In this document: positions 1 to 12,200 of the stretch, in pieces
Numbering within the stretch: the stretch's first letter is position 1
How the letters are laid out: each line of letters opens with the position of its first letter
DNA from: Stentor roeselii
Lineage: Eukaryota > Ciliophora > Heterotrichea > Heterotrichida > Stentoridae
Reading direction: 5' to 3'
DNA: 64,000 nt
Assembly (NCBI GenBank): GCA_006503475.1
Contig: RSEH01000219.1
Coordinates: 1-64,000, forward strand
The notes under the pieces: generated by a model
The model's input: only the letters and a program-made list of their open reading frames with translations
Databases searched by the model: none
What the model was told of the DNA's origin: nothing
Made by a program: the position numbers and the translations under genes

Positions 1-1275
1 GCAGAAGGATTATAGTGAAGAAAATGATTTTCATTTCATCAACCTTAAACTTATTGGAATATTATATTTATAAAATTATGGTTGAATTTATGTGTGAATT
101 TTAGAAAATTTTTGGAATAGTAGAATTTCATTGTGGTTTAAACTTTTAAAGATATATTATCTGATTAGAAACATAAACTTTGCTTAATAATTACTTAATG
201 ATGATAGCTAAGCAGATGGTAATATAGCGACGATTAAATTTTCAGATTAAATGCTTACAGTTCTCATTCGAACCTATCTTCAGAGATTTCTAGGTATATT
301 CATAACCAAAAAAATAAAATTAGCCCCATTAACGCAGAACTACTCAAATAGTAGCTCATACAATATCACACAGAGAAGCCTCAAATAAAACTTTTTTTGA
401 AGTATAGTCCAGCTCAGTGTAAAGATCATATAGAGAGTTTCTCCAGGATTAATACAATAATCGGATTCCTTGGTAAGCCCATCCTACTCCACCTGCTTCA
501 AATTGATCAAATATAAGTAGGAGCATCAGAATACCATTTCCTAAAAGTTAAAATTTCATCATTATATAACCCTTGAGAGTAACTTGTGTAGTCTTCGGTC
601 GATGCCTATTGCTGAATATACTAAATGAAGTTTCATCAGAAGTTCACATTATAAATCTCGACTTTAGCTCTAGGTTTATCAGAAGCTAAGTAAATCAGCT
701 AATGACTTCGTCATCAACTCTAAAAATTCTTCTGATTCATCTAGAGATTAAAATCACTTCATAACTATAGGTTTATTGCTGAAGTTTTTGAAGATTATGG
801 GTTTAAATGCTATTATGCCTGACTGTAAAATGCCAAAGGATTGTTTAAATCACTTATCTGCTTTGATTTCACTTTATATTAACATATTTTTCTAATGATA
901 CTAACATAGAACATCGAATATTTGTTATACCAATCTGTAATTATGTGCTCTACTACTTCGATATTGATGATATCTGAGTTATAATCGGAAGAGACATTCT
1001 AAGATTTGCAGAGTTTCTTTCTTTAGATGACTTCAAGGTAATTCATAGTTGAATTCATATTCAGAAGTAATTCTTGTCAAAGTGCTTGAGTATGTAATAA
1101 GCTGAGCCACTCAAAGCTGGATAACAGCTATTTTCCTAAGTTAATTTATAATCTCTACAAATTCATTTATTTTATGTCTGTCAAATGTTTCATTTGGATT
1201 GTAATACCTGTAAAATCATCTTAGTCTTTTTACTTTCCTCTGAGGTATTAATGTTTAGTTATTTGTGGGGTGTGG
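1..1275. other. Intergenic stretch, no intact gene
   Basis: AT-rich DNA with dense stops in all six frames. Nothing here supports an intact gene. About 300-1080, read on the minus strand, has short peptide-like islands that look like worn transposase sequence; they are listed separately at low confidence. The part next to 1276 is the 3' flank of the minus-strand secreted repeat protein. Confidence 0.6.
300..1080 (-). mobile_element. Possible decayed DDE transposase remnant (plain DNA transposon)
   Basis: On the minus strand, short uninterrupted islands resemble parts of a cut-and-paste transposase. One near 905-985 reads like a helix-turn-helix end (EHIITDWYNKYSMFYV), and one near 575-645 begins TSDETSFS, like the first catalytic region of IS1595/ISXO2- or Tc1-type enzymes. 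The islands are in different frames and separated by several stops, so nothing functional remains. No terminal inverted repeats or target duplication could be found by eye. The family assignment is a guess; random AT-rich sequence is a real alternative. Confidence 0.2.
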
Positions 1276-4200
1276 CTATTGTATAGTAAGGGTTACACTT
1301 GTTCTTCTATCTAGCGGATCAGAACTAGTGACTTTAACAGAATATTTATCATTTCCATAATTAGAGTTCCACTTGAAATAAACATAAGTGGGCAGATCAG
1401 CATAAAACTCATCTTCCGTATCTTTACAAGTGGAAATAACAATAAAAGGATTTTCAGTTCTAGGAGTGACGGTGACATTGACTTGCTGAGCGAAGGAGTT
1501 ATACAAGGCATAGTAGGCGATGACTCCATTTCCAGAAGTTCCCAGCTGAGGTAGTCCAGGGTTGATGACGACGACAGGGAATTGATGATTGGTGACAGTG
1601 AGTGTGAAAGAGCACAAGTCATGTTCACTAAGTACGCCGATGGTATAAACGCCAGTCATTTTCTCGTCATCTATGAACTGAGGGTCCCCAGGAGAGATTT
1701 TTACACTGTCGCCCGCTGAGGACCTTGAAGACCAGTCAAAATCTTCAACTGAAGGTCTACGGTTCTTCCCTTTCACCACATAAAGACTAGGGTCACAACT
1801 TTCAATAGGTGTGACAACAATCAAGATATCTTCCTCCTTATCATAAAAATACTGATAAAACTGCATTTCCTTCCCAGCCATTCCATATTTCGCCTGGCCT
1901 TCATTGATCTTAGTTACATCAGCTTCTGGATTTTCCAGTAAAAACAAACATTTCGTCGTCACACATTTCAAACTAACCAAAACAAGACAAGTCTTCGAAC
2001 AGAACTCTTGAAGTTGCAATGAAGTCAGTTTAACCTCTTCAGTGAGTAAATTTTTTACTTTGATCATGGCGTAGTCCTCAGAGGGTCTAGTCCAGTCTTG
2101 AATGTCAGGAGATGCTTTGTCTCTGTCAGTCAAAGAGACCAGCAAGTCACTTTCGCCGACCGTGTTTTGAAGGATGACTACGAGTTGATCAGTCACATCG
2201 ACGAACATGTAGTAAAAGTCATATTGGCCTTCATTTAACGACCCGTGGATAAAAGAAGCCCTCGGCATGAACTTCGGCAGTTCGCTGATTGGAGAGACTC
2301 GAAGGGTGAAGCTGGAAGGGTATTGAGAGTAAACAGAAATGTAAAGAAAACAACCGTGGCTGTTGCCATGGACGTAGTTCTGAGTGATATCTTCGCAGAA
2401 TGAAGAGATTTCGTCGTCCCAGAGAAGAGTCACTGACTCGCTTCCGAAGTGGCTGGATTTTATTGAGTAAGAGTCTTTAGTAGGTCTGCTGTTCAAGTAG
2501 TCGAAGGAAATGTACAGGTCTGGGTCTCCTGAACTCACAGTTAGTGAAACGACCAAGTCCATGTGGGAGTAGTGGATGGGAAACGAGTAGAAAGTGTATT
2601 CCTCGCTGGAAACCTGTCCTACTGTGTTGACATCGGCAGCGAGCATTAAAATATCAGAAGATCTCGCGAATTGGATGATGTAAGACGCTGAATTGTCAGC
2701 TGAGAACCTGTCTGCTTGCACTAATACGAGGTAAGTGGTGTCGGTCACGTAATGTTTGTCTTCTTTGTGAATCAAGAGCACGTCTGTGTTGTCGTCGTTT
2801 GATTGAACTTTCCAGTTGTAGTAAAAAACTTCGTTTTCCCAGTCGATGTTGTTTGGGTTGTTTGATACGAATAATGAAAACTTTCCTGTTAATCCTGTAA
2901 GGACTATTTTTATGTCGGTCTTTAATGAGTCCACGGAAAAGAAGTATAAACGGAAGTCTTTGTGGGTGATGTTGTAAAGAGTGTCTTTTTGGGGATGACC
3001 TGGGATTAGGTGGATTGTACTGTTTTTTCCGGCTACTTTTTCACGGACTACTAGAGAATAGTAACAGCCTGTTGAACAACCTACTGATATTAGGTATAGT
3101 GACTCTAGAGACTCTTTTTCTTCGCCTTTTATGAAGGTTACTTGGTCTACATCTACCCCGCTTTTTTCGGATTGTTTTTCGCACTCACCTTGCATGTTTA
3201 ATGTCGTGATGCACAGGTCAGGATCTCCAAGTATAGGTGTCAATGTGAAATCAATTTCAATAACCGAAGGATTCGTGACACTAAACTCAAAAAACTTAAC
3301 ACCAGCAACCGGTGCACTCATAATAAACGACAATCCCTGCTGTAACTTGATTTTCGCCTGAACCAGTGCTGCAGTCAAAGAAAAGAAACTTCTAGAGACT
3401 CCAAGTACAGCAACTGCATAATTACATTTTTTCGACTGGCCACATTGAGTTTCAGGCTCAAACTTGAAGTCTAAAGTCTGCAAAGAAGCAGACCCGACAC
3501 TTTTATAGACAGAAGACTGCAAAATCTCTTCTTTAGAAATATGACAGCGACCATCGCAGAACTTAACAAAAAAATCCGCATCACCACTGAACGTCGTAAG
3601 ATAAATGCTGAGGTCAAAAGACTCATTCGGGATTTCATAGTAAAAGTTCAAAATCTCATCTTGTAAAATAGTCGCTTGTTGAGGAATGCCGTCAAAGAGA
3701 GCCACTGAAGAGAACTGGTCAAGTCGTGCAACGAGACTAAAGCTGGATTCCATATATCCATGAACAGTTAGATACACTTTTCCTGAGATGAAGTTATAGT
3801 TTGAAAATGAAGAACGGTCTACTTTTATGAAGTCGTTGCTGATACCTTGTGAAAACAAGTCGTACTTCTTCTCTGACGGCTGAGATGAGAAACTTAAGTA
3901 CAAGTCAGCATCTCCGCTGAAGATCGTCAGTGAAACTTCAACTTTCGCGACGTAGCTATTCACTTCAATATAGTAATAACTGTACCCTGATCTTGAAATA
4001 CTGTCAGTGTAAACCTGACTCGCTAAAAGACTCACTGGATCAGTCTCCGAATCCTTTCCTAACAATGAAAACCGACTATCTTTCAACCCTCTCAAAACCA
4101 CTAAAAAAAAATCCCCAGGATTCACCTTTTGTTGAAAGAATTCCAAATCATCAATCCAGTTCGAAGTAGTCTCAAGTGAACTTGCCAGGTCTTCACTGTT

Positions 4201-4701
4201 GAAAACGATCATTTCCAAGTCACCTGAAAATCTTGCTGAAATAGAAGCGAATTCTGATGACTCATGAATTTTGAAGGAAAACCTTAAAATTTTCCCGGAG
4301 TCAACTGAAGCTGTTAAAGGAAAACCTGCCGGCAGGTTGATTGGTTTGAGATGAGAGAGAGAAATTGAGTAGGAGCAGAAAAGTTCGCATTGTAATAGGA
4401 TGTGATAGGTTGTGTTCAATGTCAGGTGCTCTGGGCTTATACGGATTAATGCGTGGTTTCGAAGACTGGATGAAATGTCGAAGTTATTGCTTGAGATGAT
4501 GGAAGTGCCCCAGTAGAGGACTGGATCACTTACATCTGAGGAGCAAGAAACAAAGACCACTAGTTCGGAATCAGAGACCTCTGAATGAAAGTACTCGAAT
4601 TTGTGAGAGGTCGTTGATAGGTCTGATAAAGATCCTTGGAGTGACTCACCGTCTTGAATAGAAATACCTGCGACGATAGAGAGCCACAGGAATAAAAGCA
4701 T
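1276..4701 (-). CDS. Large secreted protein of PPC-like beta-sandwich repeats
   Basis: 1141 aa, intronless, ending in TAG. The first ~14 residues (MLLFLWLSIVAGIS) form a hydrophobic signal peptide. The rest is a string of ~110-residue units. Each has a core of the form hydrophobic strand, then G-D-A/P-D-L-Y/F, followed by an aromatic strand: GDADLYLSF near residue 263, GDADFFVKF near 373, GDPDLCITT near 493, GDPDLYISF near 723, GESDLLVSL near 850, CDPSLYVVKG near 969. This signature resembles the pre-peptidase C-terminal (PPC) beta-sandwich fold. Scattered Cys pairs suggest extracellular disulfides. No transmembrane helix, protease domain or C-terminal anchor is visible, so it is probably secreted or loosely surface-bound. 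Function unknown. It diverges from the PH gene across a 189-bp gap. Confidence 0.8.
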   Translation of the reverse strand: MLLFLWLSIVAGISIQDGESLQGSLSDLSTTSHKFEYFHSEVSDSELVVFVSCSSDVSDPVLYWGTSIISSNNFDISSSLRNHALIRISPEHLTLNTTYHILLQCELFCSYSISLSHLKPINLPAGFPLTASVDSGKILRFSFKIHESSEFASISARFSGDLEMIVFNSEDLASSLETTSNWIDDLEFFQQKVNPGDFFLVVLRGLKDSRFSLLGKDSETDPVSLLASQVYTDSISRSGYSYYYIEVNSYVAKVEVSLTIFSGDADLYLSFSSQPSEKKYDLFSQGISNDFIKVDRSSFSNYNFISGKVYLTVHGYMESSFSLVARLDQFSSVALFDGIPQQATILQDEILNFYYEIPNESFDLSIYLTTFSGDADFFVKFCDGRCHISKEEILQSSVYKSVGSASLQTLDFKFEPETQCGQSKKCNYAVAVLGVSRSFFSLTAALVQAKIKLQQGLSFIMSAPVAGVKFFEFSVTNPSVIEIDFTLTPILGDPDLCITTLNMQGECEKQSEKSGVDVDQVTFIKGEEKESLESLYLISVGCSTGCYYSLVVREKVAGKNSTIHLIPGHPQKDTLYNITHKDFRLYFFSVDSLKTDIKIVLTGLTGKFSLFVSNNPNNIDWENEVFYYNWKVQSNDDNTDVLLIHKEDKHYVTDTTYLVLVQADRFSADNSASYIIQFARSSDILMLAADVNTVGQVSSEEYTFYSFPIHYSHMDLVVSLTVSSGDPDLYISFDYLNSRPTKDSYSIKSSHFGSESVTLLWDDEISSFCEDITQNYVHGNSHGCFLYISVYSQYPSSFTLRVSPISELPKFMPRASFIHGSLNEGQYDFYYMFVDVTDQLVVILQNTVGESDLLVSLTDRDKASPDIQDWTRPSEDYAMIKVKNLLTEEVKLTSLQLQEFCSKTCLVLVSLKCVTTKCLFLLENPEADVTKINEGQAKYGMAGKEMQFYQYFYDKEEDILIVVTPIESCDPSLYVVKGKNRRPSVEDFDWSSRSSAGDSVKISPGDPQFIDDEKMTGVYTIGVLSEHDLCSFTLTVTNHQFPVVVINPGLPQLGTSGNGVIAYYALYNSFAQQVNVTVTPRTENPFIVISTCKDTEDEFYADLPTYVYFKWNSNYGNDKYSVKVTSSDPLDRRTSVTLTIQ

Positions 4702-4890
4702 TTATATTAGAAATCCTTCTGGAAATAATGGATGGAATTTTTTCATGATTATCTGGAATGTTACATCCAAAGGTTGAGGGTTTTGAAGGAAAATGTGAAT
4801 ATTTTAGGTATTTTTTAGTACTTTTGTCATAAAGACCTTAAGTGATTTGATCTTGATATTAAGTTTTGATTTATTTCAACTAGTAATAAT

Positions 4891-5256
4891 ATGGAGAGCG
4901 ACGCAGATAAACCCCTCACTCAAGGATGGATTGAAAAAAGAAGCAGGCATCTGAAAAGGTGGAGAAGGAGATGGATGGTTCTTACTTCGAAGTACCTTTG
5001 CACCTTTAAAAGCGAAAACCTCAAAGGAAGGACTGAAAGAATTCTTCTACAACAGTGTGCGACTATCAAATCGGTTGATGAAGATTTGAAAATTCCTCTC
5101 AGTTTTCGATTGGACTGCAGAGATACCAGCTTTTACTTCAGGGCACTTGATGTTTCGTCTAAGGAAATGTGGATTGGAGCTATCGGTAAGTATATGATTA
5201 AACCTGGAGTTCTCAGAAGTGTTAGTGAAGAAGAAGCGCTTAATGGAGAGAGATAG
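4891..5256 (+). CDS. Small PH-domain protein
   Basis: 121 aa, essentially one pleckstrin-homology domain. It starts with the typical first strand GWIEKRSRHLKRWRRRW, whose basic strand 1-2 loop is the usual phosphoinositide-contact region. The characteristic C-terminal helix follows, with its conserved tryptophan (SKEMWIGAIGKYM, about residues 90-105). No catalytic domain is attached. It probably binds phosphoinositide lipids at a membrane as a stand-alone adaptor; the lipid is unknown. The ATG is the first in frame and lies in an AT-rich leader. No intron is visible. Confidence 0.85.
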   Translation: MESDADKPLTQGWIEKRSRHLKRWRRRWMVLTSKYLCTFKSENLKGRTERILLQQCATIKSVDEDLKIPLSFRLDCRDTSFYFRALDVSSKEMWIGAIGKYMIKPGVLRSVSEEEALNGER

Positions 5257-5470
5257 TTTAATTAATTAGAAAATTTCTGTTGATTTTAGAGATTTTGGGT
5301 TTGTTTAGATTAGAAGTTTAAAGGATTTTACTAAGAACTTATTGGAAGGGTTGAATATTTACTTAATATAGGATATTCTTAGTGATTGGATTAAGTGTTT
5401 ACATTTATTGAATATCATCAGGCTTAAAAACATTCTTCAGGGAATTAATGTTAAACTTCATAATTATGAT

Positions 5471-5955
5471 TTACAAAAATCCAAAGAAAAGTATCAATGT
5501 TTGCATAGTTATGTAAGGATGAAAAGTTGTTATTTCTGTATAAATAAATTTGTGTTTGAGTGAAAATTTTTGAGCATCGTCGAAAGTAACTTGGCGATTT
5601 TGTGGCTTATGAACATTGCAGCCTAATAAAAGAAATTTTGTTTTTGATTATTCTCTTCTTTTAATTTCTTTATATATTTTTTTGCAGCGAGGAAATCATT
5701 CAAAGCGCATGTATTAAAAACTACGATAATTCCATTCATAATTTCAGAACTAGATATAACAATCCTATTATGTTTTACAGTAATTGAACAAAATACTTTA
5801 GCTGCAATTTCGATTTCTTTAATCTGAACAATTTTTATAGCCTCCTGGATGTTACGAGAATTTTCGTAATTTCCAGGTAGAGAAAAAAAAAATCCTAGAG
5901 CCCCTGAGTAAGAATCTCCAGCTATCAAGATATTGTATAGTGATGTTTTTTCCAT
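5471..5955 (-). pseudogene. Broken Rab-like small GTPase
   Basis: The first 110 codons from the ATG at 5955 read like a Rab core: YNILIAGDSYSG (P-loop region), then IIVVFNTCALNDFLAAKKYI, equivalent to the Rab strand with the F-x2-x2-W/Y-I helix. The frame closes with a TAG at 5623. Similarity resumes in another frame just before that point (FLLLGCNVHKPQNRQVTF, then DDAQKFSLKHKFIYTE), matching the Rab NKxD-to-SAK region, and stops at 5471. A single-base shift in an A-rich run near 5633-5645 explains the break. The GKS/T of the P-loop, DTAGQ, NKxD and the C-terminal prenyl cysteines are all missing or changed, so this is a pseudogene rather than one sequencing slip. The only in-frame GT-AG option is not 15 nt. 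Confidence 0.6.
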
Positions 5956-6241
5956 TTAATTTATAGACTATTTTTAGATAAATTTTTCGTACCGTGTGAG
6001 TTGTTTTCGATATTGGAGATTTATTTGAATTTCATAGAAACTATCTCAAGCTTAATCATCATAAAATAAACAATAAAATACCCTTTCTTGAAGTCTACAA
6101 AACCAAAACTCCTATCTAACCCTGTAAAACTCTACCTTCTAAACCTCATAATCTTCAAAAACAAATCATCCTAAACCCTTTTCAAATCTAAACAATCTTC
6201 CCTCAACCTTCAAACCCCCATAAAAATCCACTCCAAAATAA
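5956..6241. promoter_or_regulatory. Divergent upstream region; G-free leader of giant gene 1
   Basis: Gap between the broken Rab-like gene and the first giant gene. On the plus strand 6101-6240 contains a single G in 140 nt while being rich in C, ending in a CCCCCATAAAAATCC-like stretch just before the ATG. The same G-depleted leader occurs ahead of other plus-strand genes here. It probably covers promoter and 5' UTR. No recognisable factor site was found. Confidence 0.4.
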
Positions 6242-9200
6242 ATGAGTGATTCAGATCAATCCTCAAGTGACGCTGCAGATCGTCTGTGTAAATTAAAACA
6301 CGAAGAGCTTTCAACAATAAGCGAAGCCTGTTTCCGAGCCTCACTTCAAATCCAGTCAATCTTCAATCAAAATCTGACCTGGCCAGACATCTTCCTCTTT
6401 TCAATCCTCGACGACAAGTCATGTTTCGACCAGTCATTCAAGTCATTCCTAAGCAACTCCCGAGTCTTTCAAGGAATCAGTCCTATCTGGGACGTGACTT
6501 TAAGCACTTCAAGTTACCAGAAGTTCCAAGATTTAGAAGAAAAAGAAAAATACTCATCAATGTACTTCATGCTTGACATGTTGAAAGGAAGATTAAATTT
6601 TCAATTCCGAGGAGATTTTTACTTTGTTGTTAATTCTTTGCCGCCTCATGAAAAACTTTACGGACTTGTATTGGCTGAAGCTTACCCTGAACTGGCATTG
6701 AAAATATTAGTCTGCTTTCAAGAAAGTGAAATTAACCAGGATGAAATCAATCTTAGAATGGCAGAAGTTGCTGCTGTTGGAAGGGTCTTAGAAAAATTTG
6801 AAAATGTTGAGTTTGAAACGAGTCCTTTTGAAATTGATGATTTTTGTGTTAGGCCTGGAGTTGTTGTTGGGTTTAAGACAAAGTCATGTGGAATTTTTAG
6901 TGAGAGTTTCGGGGGTGTGGATAAGGAAGAAGATGAGAAGGGAGAGAATCAGAAATTAGTAGAAGTTGAAGAAAAGACTGTTGAGCCTGGGGAAGTGCAG
7001 GTCGATTTTGGTTTTTTGGATAAACAGGAAGGGGAGGATGGCAAGGAAGATAATCAGAAATTATTGGAAGATAATCAGAAATTATTGGAAGATAATCAGA
7101 TATTATTGGAAGATAATCAGAAATTATTGGAAGATAATCAGAAATTATTGGAAGATAATCAGATATTATTGGAAGTTAAACAAGAAGATGTTGAGGCTCT
7201 GTTGGAAGTGCCACAGGATAGTGCTTTATTAGATATTGAGGAAAAAAAAGAATCTCAACCTGTTATATTCCAATATTTTAAAGATCCAAGTGAAGTTAGA
7301 CAATACATCGACCCTCTAGTTCCTTTTATCCCTCCTCAACCAACAGACAATGACTTATGTTTGGAGCTATTTGAACAGTTCAAAAAAAATATCCTAGAAA
7401 AAATTTCAGAATTTCCAGAAATTTCTGAAAATGACCGACAGTCTTGGCCGGTTCTGGTTTTGAAGTGGCATGAAAATGAGTTAAATAAAAACCTTGACAT
7501 TTATGAAAAATCTGAAGTATTCTGGAAACTTAGTATTGAAAAAAGACTACTGGATATATTAAAAAACATCAGGGAGGAAGAGTTTGTGCATTATTTTTAC
7601 TTGTTTTTTAAATATGGACTCGGGTTACTCATCACTGAGCCAGAATCTTTTTTCAACTTGAATAAGGAAAATGATGAAAACCTTTTATTTTGCATCGTAG
7701 ATCTGCCGAATACTAATCTAAGGCCAATCCTAGCTGTTTTAATAATTGAACACCAAGACTCACCTTCTCAATTCATTCCAAAAATCCATTTTTTTGACTT
7801 TTGCGACAGTGAAACTCTCGAAACAAAAAAATCCGAAGCAAAACTCACAATCCCTCACGTGGACCTAGAAAAAACCTTCTGCAAAAAAGGAATAAATTCA
7901 ATTCTCATAATCGAAAAAGACCAAAAAGTCCTTCCAGCGACTTCTCTTCTCAATAAAATTCCTGCACGCTTAAAAACAATCCATTTTTTATACAACTTCG
8001 AAAACCCTTCAGATCTAAACATTTTTCTAGTCTCATCAGAGAACAAGTCCTACAACGCATCAATAATTGCCTTAAACGCTGAGAACCCATCAATTCATCC
8101 TTTTCTATTCTTCTTCGAGGCGCCACTGACAAGTGATTCCGAGTACTTGATTCAAATGAGCCTATCATCAGATAACCAAACTCTTCAATACGTTGACAAA
8201 GAAGCAAAAAGAAAGCTTTCTTCATCTCGGTCGATATTTTTATTCAACTTTGAGTTTAAAAATCACGTCAAAAACTTTTCATCTGTTGTGGTTCCAGGTT
8301 CAGTTCTCAATGACCCATTCGCAGAGCTTTTTTTTTACATCAGCAATTTAAGCCTTCCAGAAAAAGGAGAAGATTACGAGTCTTTGATAGCTTCCTTTGA
8401 TTCAGCATTCAGTAAAGAGAAGTTAAGAGAAAGGACTGAGAAAAGTTACCAGTTTTCTATTCTTAGCTTTGTGGAGAATTATATTGATATCATTTCAGGA
8501 ATGGATGAAGATATTCAACTTGAAATCTTGTATTTTGTGTTGCTTATGATTTATTCTGTTGAAGTTTTCCCTTTTGAGGGAAAAATCGCGGAGAGCAGCT
8601 TGGACTGTATCATTGGAATTGTAAAAGCATCACATGGAAAGTTTTTAAGAGTTTTCATGTCTAAGGAGTTAATTCACTTCGCGATTAAAGGACTGGTGAA
8701 GTGCTTTATTTTTGCTAAGGATAAAGGAAAAGAGTTTAAGGAGATGTTAGACGTCTTTGTGGACTATAGAATATTAAGAATTGCGATTAAGGCTTATCTG
8801 GATATTTATTTTGATGCAGGACTTGAAATTAATGATGAAGAGGTTTATGATATGCTGACTTATTGCTCATTGTTCAGGAAAAAGAATAAAAAGATTATGT
8901 TTAAGATACTTGATTCGATTAAAGAACCTTTGAGGCTTTTCTCAAATCTTAATCATCCTGTCTTTGAGATGCATAATGAAGAAGAAAAGAAAAATATTTT
9001 AAGAGAATCTTTGAAAAAATATCAACCGAGTCTTCAAGAGTTAGTAGAATTTTTAAAGTCTGTTAAAGAAAAAGAACTTAGTTTTGTCTTTGACCAGCAA
9101 GAACTCTCCAAAATGATTGAAAATTCTATGAAAAAACATGATATTCAGTTAAATCAATATTTTGATGATTTTAAACAACTACTTGGGTTAATAAGATTAG

Positions 9201-12200
9201 AAAATGAGGCAGGAAATTTAAAGGTTAATGTGGAAAGCATTTTCATTAACCTGCTCAATCAGTCATCATTTGGAGAATGCATGAATTACTATCTTTTATA
9301 CCCTGAATGTATTCCAGAACTCTTCACAATTCGGGTGATTAAATTAATGTCATCCTCTAGCCTGCCAGAATCCCTAAAAATCATTGAAAAAGAGATTGAA
9401 TCAATTCCAGAAGATTACAAAAATCAACTTTCTTTAGTAGTAATTCAGCAACTAGCTACATCGAATCTCTTCGATTTTGTGAAACTTTTTGATGACCTTC
9501 ATTCTGATTCTTTAAAATCAGCTTATAAAATCGCTTTCAAGACTCAAAATCTTTCAGAGCCAGTCTTCAAGTCCACTTTTTTAGAACTTTTAAAAGACAA
9601 AAACAAGAAAAACCTGAAAAACTGTGACCTTTACCAAGAAATACTTGTAGAAGCGCAAGAGTTACTTTGTTCTTCAGAAGAAGACCTGACAGAAAAGCTG
9701 TTAAAAAATCCAAATAAAACCGATTTGCTTTACGAGTTTTTAAGTGATGAAGAAATAATCCAAAACTCAATTTTATACCAAAAATGCTTCGAATTCATGA
9801 AAAATCTTCATAAAAGTCTAGAAGAAAAAACTCTACTTGTCTCTACTTTAAACATGATAAATCATCATTCACCCTCACAAAAAGAAGCTTTTATTCACTA
9901 TGTCCGCCTAATCTTTCGAGATATCAACGAACAGAGACAGGTCCTCGAATCTCTACATGAAAACAATAAAAAACTCAAGGAATTCAATTCTTTTCTGAAA
10001 TTTATGAAAAATGGAGTAATGAATCTCGCTTCGAGATTCCCAGAAGTAGTACCTTTAATACAAGTTTATCAGAATTTTATGCAAAATCACGAAGATTTGA
10101 TGATCGGAGAATGTAAATTTCCAGGAGAACTTCAGAGACTAAGTGATTTAGTAAAAGAAAAGAAATTTCCAGTGAGTTCTAAGATTTTTATGAATATTTT
10201 AATGAAACATTCAGATAAGAAAAAGAGAAACTTTGAAAATACTTTGGCTTGGGACCTTACTCTTTATGAAACTCTTGTTTTAACGATAAGTGCAGGAAAT
10301 ATCGATAAGATGACTGTAAACAGTTTTAACTTTTATTTTCCTGACCTCTCTTCTCAGATAATCACGAAAGAAATCATCATCATGCAGGAGTACTTTGATG
10401 GAAAAGTCGATGTTAATTACCAGGAAATCGAGCAAAAGTTAAGAGAACTTTCTTTTACAATAGATGAATATTACAGAGTCAAGTATCTCATCTTTATGAT
10501 TGGAAAATGCAGTAGAGTCCTTGACCTTCCCAATCATTTTGGAAGGTATTCCAACCTCGATAATTTGCCCCTCAATCCAGAAACTAGGAATTTACTAGCA
10601 TCTTTGTTAGAACAAGAAATCTTCTTACTTTCCCCTGAATGCATCAGAATTATGAAGATTTTTTTAAGTACAGTGAACGATTATGATAATATCATCTCAC
10701 TTGCCTGCAGCACTGCAGATGAAGACTTGACATTCTGGCGTGAATGCTTTGTTTCTAACATGGACAACAAGGGTCTTACTCTAGAAATAATTGAAAACTT
10801 CATCTTAATCACATCTTTTTTTAATAAACTGAAAACAGTCTCTGACAATTTCGTTTTTTACAGCAATTATCTAATGGAACTGCTAAATTACGAAGCTTTT
10901 TTCAATATCTTTGAAGTCATCGCAAATTGCAACAGTTCTGCAGGCTTATTAGATGACTACAGCAAGTCACTTAACAACCAAGAGCAAATAAAACTAAATA
11001 AAATCAAAAAAATCTGCGAAAATTCTGTGATTCGAGTAAAAAAAAGCAAAAATTCTTATTTCGCTGAGATTTTTCCACAAGTCGCTGAAGAAGGTGATTC
11101 GAAAGGACTGAGTTTCATTGAAATCAAAGAGTTGAAGGACAGAGCTCTGCTGAGCAAGTATATAATAGATCAGAAGGATCAAGAAAACAGGAAAAATGAT
11201 TCGATTATTTATAAAAATTTTGTGGAGTTCGTTGATTATCTTTGTGCTTTTATTAACACCTTAACTGAGCTGAGGCAGACACTTTTCAAGCAATCTCTTG
11301 ATATCGAAAAAGAGTATTTCTTGGTAGACAGTGAATATCTTGAGCTCATTAAAGACTCTAACTTTTATATTCTTCTGCTGAATGATGAATGGAAAAGGTT
11401 TTATAAAGAAGCAACAAGTAGAAGTTACTTGATCAACTTTTTAGATGGAGAAAGTCTTTACAAAATAGACCAGTTCTTTTATAACAGGAATGAAGATAAC
11501 CTGGTATCTATCATCCCAGTTCTGAATTTCATGCAAAAAGTACCACCTGATCCTTCTGGTGAAACTTTCAAACGTCCAGTTTCGATGAATGAGCGGCTTA
11601 TTATTATTGAGAACTTTTTGACGGAATTGCCTGATAAAATCGTAGAACCCAAGTTTTGCTTAGACAGGTTCGAACACTATCCACAAGAACCTGGGTCAGT
11701 CATTATCATGGAGACCAAAGAGTTTTATTTGGGAGTTTTAACAGTTTATTCAAATTACCGAAAAATGCTTCCTCGAGGCGATTTAGTACTTTTCTGCCAT
11801 TATTCCACGAAATGGGAAGAAATCAAGCTGTTTTTAAACAGGTGCTTTTTAAACACCGACAGAGACATTTACACCCTGGTGAACCCTGAAAACCTGTCAT
11901 TTAACAACCAGTTAAAAATCGAATCTAGAGCCACGAAACAGTTTCATAAGCAAGAATCGATTTTTTACCTTGCAATAGTCACTGCAGACCCGAGTTGTAA
12001 GTTAGTTTCTAATCTCAGCAACCATTTGATTATCCCTATTGAAAACGTCCAGCATTACCAGTTCTTAAGCGAAAAGGATGTCGATGAAATAGTGAAAAAT
12101 ACCTGCAAAAATATATTCGTCGTCAAATCTGCCTATTCTGGTCTGGGAAAGTCAAGATTTATTTCAAGAGATATGAACATTAATGATTCGAAAAATCGTT

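Noticed and set aside
7049-7174. Tandem 21-bp repeat as a CRISPR array
   Set aside because: Units are contiguous without spacers and encode an in-frame protein repeat.
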